Shown here: one piece after another, positions 60,401 to 64,000 of the stretch
How positions within the stretch are numbered: the first letter of the stretch is position 1
Layout of the letters: every line of letters starts with the position of its first letter
Assembly: GCA_024233305.1 (NCBI GenBank)
Contig: JACKPV010000028.1
Coordinates: 230,078-294,077 of the forward strand
DNA: 64,000 nt
Source: Verrucomicrobiales bacterium
GTDB lineage: Bacteria; Verrucomicrobiota; Verrucomicrobiia; Limisphaerales; J093
Direction: 5' to 3'
Position numbers and translations under genes: made by a program
The notes under the pieces: model-generated
What the model was told of the DNA's origin: nothing
The model's database searches: none
What the model saw: the letters and a program-made list of their open reading frames with translations, nothing else

Positions 60401-61618
60401 CTACTTCGGTCCGGCTTCGGTCGCGAGCCGGATGACGGCATCGAAGGCCGGTTTTGGCTGACCGTTCACATCGAATAACAACGGAGTGCCCCGGCGACGC
60501 CACGAGTTGGCGTCGTTGGGTCCCCAGAAGGTGACCATCTCCACGGACACCCGGTGTTTCAGGAACGCGCGGAAGATGCCCTCATAGGCTTCGGTCAAAC
60601 GCCGGGCTGCCTCATCCACCAGCCCGCCTTCGGTGGCCGATGCATTCTCGGCGATGTCGGCCCGCATGTTGCGCTGCCCTCCCTGGGCGCTGTTGATGTC
60701 GAGTTCGGTCACGTGAATCGGCAGGCCGAGGCTCCCCATCTCCGTCAGGGCCTGGTCCATGTTCTCGAAGCTGGCGGAGGAGACGTTCAGGTGAGCCTGC
60801 GTGCCGATCGCCATCACGGGGACACCCTGCTCCCGCAACGACTTGATCAACGTGATGAGCTTGCGGCGCTTGGCCGGGTTTTCGAGACCGTAGTCGTTGT
60901 AACGGAGCACGGCCTCCGGATCGGCTTCGTGGGCGTAATCGAAAGCCTTGGCGATGAAGTCGGGTCCGATGATTTGAAGCCAGAGGGAATCGCGAAGCAC
61001 CTCGGTGCCGTTGTCGGCAATCGCTTCGTTGACCACGTCCCACGTCTTGATCTTTCCCTTGTAGCGGCCGACGACGGTGAAGATGTGGTCGCGCATCCTC
61101 TGTAGCAGTTCCTCACGGGAAGCCCGGGAGCCGCTAAAGGGCCGCGGGCCAGACCTTCGAGGGGGCAGATTCCCGGATGCGTTCTCCGCTTCAGGCGCAG
61201 GATTCGATCCCGCGAAGACCCAGTTGGGGGTTTGCGCGTGCCAAACGAGCGTGTGACCGACGAGGTACATGCCGTTTGCCTCGCCAAACTTCACAAAGGC
61301 ATCGGCCGCACCGAAGTCGTAGCCGTCCGCACCTTCCCGGGGATGAATGCGTTCCCACTTCATCTCGTTCTCGGCGGTGAGCTGGTTGAACTGCGCCACA
61401 ATCAGCGCGATGTCCGCATCGAGTTGTTCCTGGCTGCGCCAGCGGGATCCGGTGCCCGCTGTAATGCCTCGGTTGATTGCCGTCCCCACGAGGAAGGACC
61501 CCTGAAAGGCCCCCTTGAGTGAAGGGGAATCGGCAGCGCGAACGGGAGCACACAGGGCAAGCATCACGGCCCCGAGAAGGGCAGCGGTCGAAACGCGGCA
61601 AGGGTTTGGAAGTCTCAT
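60401..61618 (-). CDS. GH10 endo-1,4-beta-xylanase, secreted
   Basis: The product is 405 residues from the ATG at 61618, with a signal peptide (ALLGAVMLALCAPVRA). GH10 landmarks are in order: FNQLTAENEMKWE, LVGHTLVWHAQTP, TWDVVNEAIAD (acid/base Glu, about residue 196), AIGTQAHLN and IHVTELDIN (nucleophile Glu, about 305), then VTFWGPNDANSW. The enzyme cuts xylan internally. The catalytic domain is complete and no binding module is attached. A Ser/Arg/Pro-rich insertion lies near residues 135-160. It starts 62 bases after the GH43-GH62 gene, so the pair forms a xylan-degrading operon. Confidence 0.95.
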   Translation of the reverse strand: MRLPNPCRVSTAALLGAVMLALCAPVRAADSPSLKGAFQGSFLVGTAINRGITAGTGSRWRSQEQLDADIALIVAQFNQLTAENEMKWERIHPREGADGYDFGAADAFVKFGEANGMYLVGHTLVWHAQTPNWVFAGSNPAPEAENASGNLPPRRSGPRPFSGSRASREELLQRMRDHIFTVVGRYKGKIKTWDVVNEAIADNGTEVLRDSLWLQIIGPDFIAKAFDYAHEADPEAVLRYNDYGLENPAKRRKLITLIKSLREQGVPVMAIGTQAHLNVSSASFENMDQALTEMGSLGLPIHVTELDINSAQGGQRNMRADIAENASATEGGLVDEAARRLTEAYEGIFRAFLKHRVSVEMVTFWGPNDANSWRRRGTPLLFDVNGQPKPAFDAVIRLATEAGPK

Positions 61619-61679
61619 GGCTGGGATCCTGGCGTGGGTGTTTTGTCCGATGTTCTGCGTTGCGTCGCGTTGTTGGATT

Positions 61680-64000
61680 CTATTCGTCGCTGAAGGCGCG
61701 GAGCAGCCCGAGCCGGTAAGGCAGCCTGCCATAGTCGCCGCGGTTGTCCGAGTCCGCGATTCCCTGGTAGAGGAACATCAGGTTGTTGGGATCAAGAATC
61801 ATGCGTTCATCATTCACTTCCCGGACCATCTCCCCGTGGCTGACCTGGCCCGTCCACGGTTCCACTCCCTCCTCGAAAGTGACGTTGTGACTGCCGGCGA
61901 ACGGCTTCTCGTACGTATCGAATCCCTCCACCGGATACCATTCTCCGTCCAGCGTGTCGGCCACGTAGGCACGGTAGAAACGGGTAGGTGAGAGGGCTTC
62001 CACGCAGGTCAGGTACTTGTCCGCACCCTTGATCTTGTAGGTGAAACTGCCTTCGAAGACCGTGTTGCGGGTGCCGCGCATGGCCACGACCGGCCTTGTG
62101 AAGCCTTTGGGGAACTCGGCGTAAGTAGTCCGGCAGCGGTAGAAGTTCCCATCGTCACCGGTGAAGAAGAGGTACATGTGCTCCCCATCGCCAATGCAAT
62201 GGTAGTCGATCGGCAGGCGGGGCGTTGGAATCTCCGGCGTGAAGAACTGTTGCGGGGCAGTCCATGACTTGGGATCGTCCGGAGTCTCGCTGGTGCAATA
62301 TGCTGGGCGCTGGGTCTGAAAGATGTAGTACCACTTCTTCTGCGGGGCAAAGTAGAAGACCTCCGGTGCGCACTTGTAGCCACCGAAACCAGCCACGGTA
62401 TCCATGTAGAACAGCTCGGCGCTGGGCGCGTCCCTCCAGTCGGCGAAGCTTGCATGAACCATGCTCCACCCTCCGCCGCCCCCGCGACGCTGGCCGGTCG
62501 TCGGGGGCGCGGCGTCCGGATTCAGGAGGGCGGCCGCAGCGGGGCCGCTGACCATGAAGGCGGTGGCGTAGACCTCCCACTTGTCGCGGTATCGGAAGAC
62601 CGTGGGGTCCTTGACTGAATAGAGGAAATGGCTGGAGTCGTTTTGCGGGACGATCAATGGGCCCGAGGCTTTCCATTTGAGCGGTTTGCCCAGGAGCCCT
62701 GGCAGGGTGTTCGGAACGGGTTCGTGGATTTCCGGCAGCGGTCCCAGATCCGGACCACCGCGTCGTCCGCTGCGATTCCCGGGCGTTCCGGTGTTCGTCG
62801 CCCCAGACGACGCTGCTTGGGTTGCCTTTCCAGCCGCCTCCGGCGCGGTGGCTGTCGCCCGTTTGGCCGTGGCTTCCGATGAGCCGAAGTTCCCGACTTG
62901 GCGTGTAAACCTGATTTGGTCCCCGGAGACCTTCCCGGTGAAGGTGATGGCGATTTCGTCGCTGATGCGGAAGTAGTCGAAGTCGGCATAGCCGCCAGAC
63001 TCCTTGGTGGCGAAATTGAACAGGCCGAACCGGTAGCCCATGAAATGCGGGAGGGTGTACCTCATCTTCAGCTCGGTGCCGAGCGGTGTCCACCTTTCGC
63101 CATCCAGACTGTAGAGGAAGCGGGCTCGGTCAGCCCGATCCTGGAAGTTGCATTCCGCCTTCAGGTAGACCATGTGCCGGGTAAGTCCCACCCTGATCAC
63201 CTCGGCGGGTTGGCCAGAGCCGGCATTCACCATCACGACGCTCCTGGTGTCACCGTCGGATTGGACACCGACCAGCCCGTAGTTCTTCTGGAGGAGCACC
63301 AGCCCGGCAAAATCGCCGTCCTTCATGTTCGAAACGTCGAGGGCGGTGACGCCGGAACATCCCGGACCGATGGTGCGTTGAGTGAGCGTGTTTCGCGCGG
63401 AGAGAATGTCGCCGGCCAGCCGCCCCGTGGTCAGCCGCAGAAAACCCGGTCGCGCGGTGAGCGACCAGAGTGTGTTGTCGGGATTGTGATTCCATTGCCA
63501 GACAAGCGGAAGTGAGGCGTCACCCGGCTTCCTGCAGAACTCGTCCGAGTCCACGATCCCGGGCATGAGGCCTCTGCTCCCTGGCAGGTCGAGTGAGTCG
63601 GGGACCTTGCCATCCACACCCAGTACCGGCCAGCCACTGTCCCATTTCACCGGCATCAAGTAAGGGATCCTGCCGACGGCCCCGTGGTCCTGAAAGAGGT
63701 AGGCAAACCAGCTTCCGTCTGGCGTATCGACGAGTCCCCCCTGCGCCACCCCTTGATCCTGCAAGGCCACCCGTCCTTCATAGGGACCTGCGATGTTGTC
63801 AGCACGGTGGATGAGCACCGTCCGCATACCGCCCCTGGGCCAGGTGATGTTGAACAGGTAGTACTTCCCGTTCACTTTGAACAACTGGCTGCCCTCCGCG
63901 CCGAGCATGATGTTCCGTCCGGCGACGGCGCTGGCGTTGGTCACCACCACCTGGTCAAAACCTCCGGGCCTGATACCGGAGAGATCCGGTTTGAGTTCCA
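61680..64000 (-). CDS. GH43-GH62 bifunctional glycoside hydrolase (5' end outside window)
   Basis: The frame is open to the right edge, so the start and first catalytic Asp lie outside. The visible N-terminal part is a five-bladed GH43 propeller of the subfamily-12 type: MLGAEGSQLFKVNGKYYLF (catalytic Glu in AEGS) and GLVDTPDGSWFAYLFQDHG. A beta-xylosidase C-terminal sandwich follows (to about 62890). After an Ala/Thr/Gly-rich linker comes a GH62-like domain with SVKDPTVFRYRDKWEVYATA, KCAPEVFYFAPQKKWYYIFQ and NTVFEGSFTYKIKG. GH43 enzymes act as xylosidases or arabinofuranosidases; GH62 enzymes remove arabinose from arabinoxylan. The fusion joins two debranching or exo activities and works with the xylanase beside it. 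Confidence 0.88.
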   Translation of the reverse strand, partial: ELKPDLSGIRPGGFDQVVVTNASAVAGRNIMLGAEGSQLFKVNGKYYLFNITWPRGGMRTVLIHRADNIAGPYEGRVALQDQGVAQGGLVDTPDGSWFAYLFQDHGAVGRIPYLMPVKWDSGWPVLGVDGKVPDSLDLPGSRGLMPGIVDSDEFCRKPGDASLPLVWQWNHNPDNTLWSLTARPGFLRLTTGRLAGDILSARNTLTQRTIGPGCSGVTALDVSNMKDGDFAGLVLLQKNYGLVGVQSDGDTRSVVMVNAGSGQPAEVIRVGLTRHMVYLKAECNFQDRADRARFLYSLDGERWTPLGTELKMRYTLPHFMGYRFGLFNFATKESGGYADFDYFRISDEIAITFTGKVSGDQIRFTRQVGNFGSSEATAKRATATAPEAAGKATQAASSGATNTGTPGNRSGRRGGPDLGPLPEIHEPVPNTLPGLLGKPLKWKASGPLIVPQNDSSHFLYSVKDPTVFRYRDKWEVYATAFMVSGPAAAALLNPDAAPPTTGQRRGGGGGWSMVHASFADWRDAPSAELFYMDTVAGFGGYKCAPEVFYFAPQKKWYYIFQTQRPAYCTSETPDDPKSWTAPQQFFTPEIPTPRLPIDYHCIGDGEHMYLFFTGDDGNFYRCRTTYAEFPKGFTRPVVAMRGTRNTVFEGSFTYKIKGADKYLTCVEALSPTRFYRAYVADTLDGEWYPVEGFDTYEKPFAGSHNVTFEEGVEPWTGQVSHGEMVREVNDERMILDPNNLMFLYQGIADSDNRGDYGRLPYRLGLLRAFSDE

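Noticed and set aside
1..64000. tRNA, rRNA or other standard RNA genes
   Set aside because: No cloverleaf with a GTTCRA-type T-arm and no rRNA-like segment was noticed when reading both strands; a covariance search would be decisive.

Overview
The window is GC-rich bacterial chromosome, and I infer Verrucomicrobiota (Limisphaerales/Pedosphaera-like). The reasons are its mix of features. There is an ECF sigma factor next to a giant Ser/Thr kinase with WD40 repeats. There is a beta-propeller hybrid sensor kinase, very large exported proteins, an S74-type fibre protein and a xylan-degrading gene pair. Several families of short palindromic repeats sit around a REP-associated transposase. No rRNA, tRNA or CRISPR was seen. 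The taxon is an inference from style, not from a marker gene.

Layout. 1-6652: housekeeping-like plus-strand block (ABC exporter ATPase and permease, UV endonuclease UvsE, SDR/DUF2867 protein, two small coiled-coil tail-anchored proteins, Ogt-type methyltransferase). 7107-12150: propeller sensor kinase, LuxR-type regulator and SUMF1-domain protein. 12151-22600: accessory region rich in repeats, with an M20 amidohydrolase, a Phd/VapC pair broken by an IS1380-family element with a clear 6-bp target duplication, a DUF1254/1214 protein, a membrane protein of unknown function, a RAYT inside a REP array, and a receiver-only regulator. 22603-31270: an alkylsulfatase-like metallohydrolase followed by envelope genes (DUF1269, NodT-type outer membrane factor, YiaW/YiaV-like pair, FadL-like and OprB-like channels). 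31815-34166: a beta-helix protein with a CBM6 module.

34538-51137 is a minus-strand operon of exported proteins: a 631-residue secreted protein, an S74 fibre-like protein, a 3569-residue giant, a calcium-repeat protein and a YwqK/MORN protein. Upstream lies a leucine-rich/HYR protein (51867-55010). Beyond that are a Ser/Thr kinase-WD40 protein and its ECF sigma factor (55321-59604). A motif around TGACCGTTTTTGCGCC lies upstream of the kinase, the HYR gene and the giant operon, which suggests one regulon. 60401-64000 carries a GH10 xylanase and a GH43-GH62 protein running off the right edge.

The most striking observation is inside the giant gene. A module of about 99 codons (core LHFRVFD...ITG) occurs six times. 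Three copies are nested like Russian dolls: one copy sits in frame inside a second, which sits in frame inside a third. Taking out each insert (exactly 99 codons each) restores an intact module around it. This is the signature of a mobile, frame-preserving coding element. A second striking pattern is a ~196-bp inverted-repeat element present three times, always in the same polarity, at or within a few bases of a stop codon.
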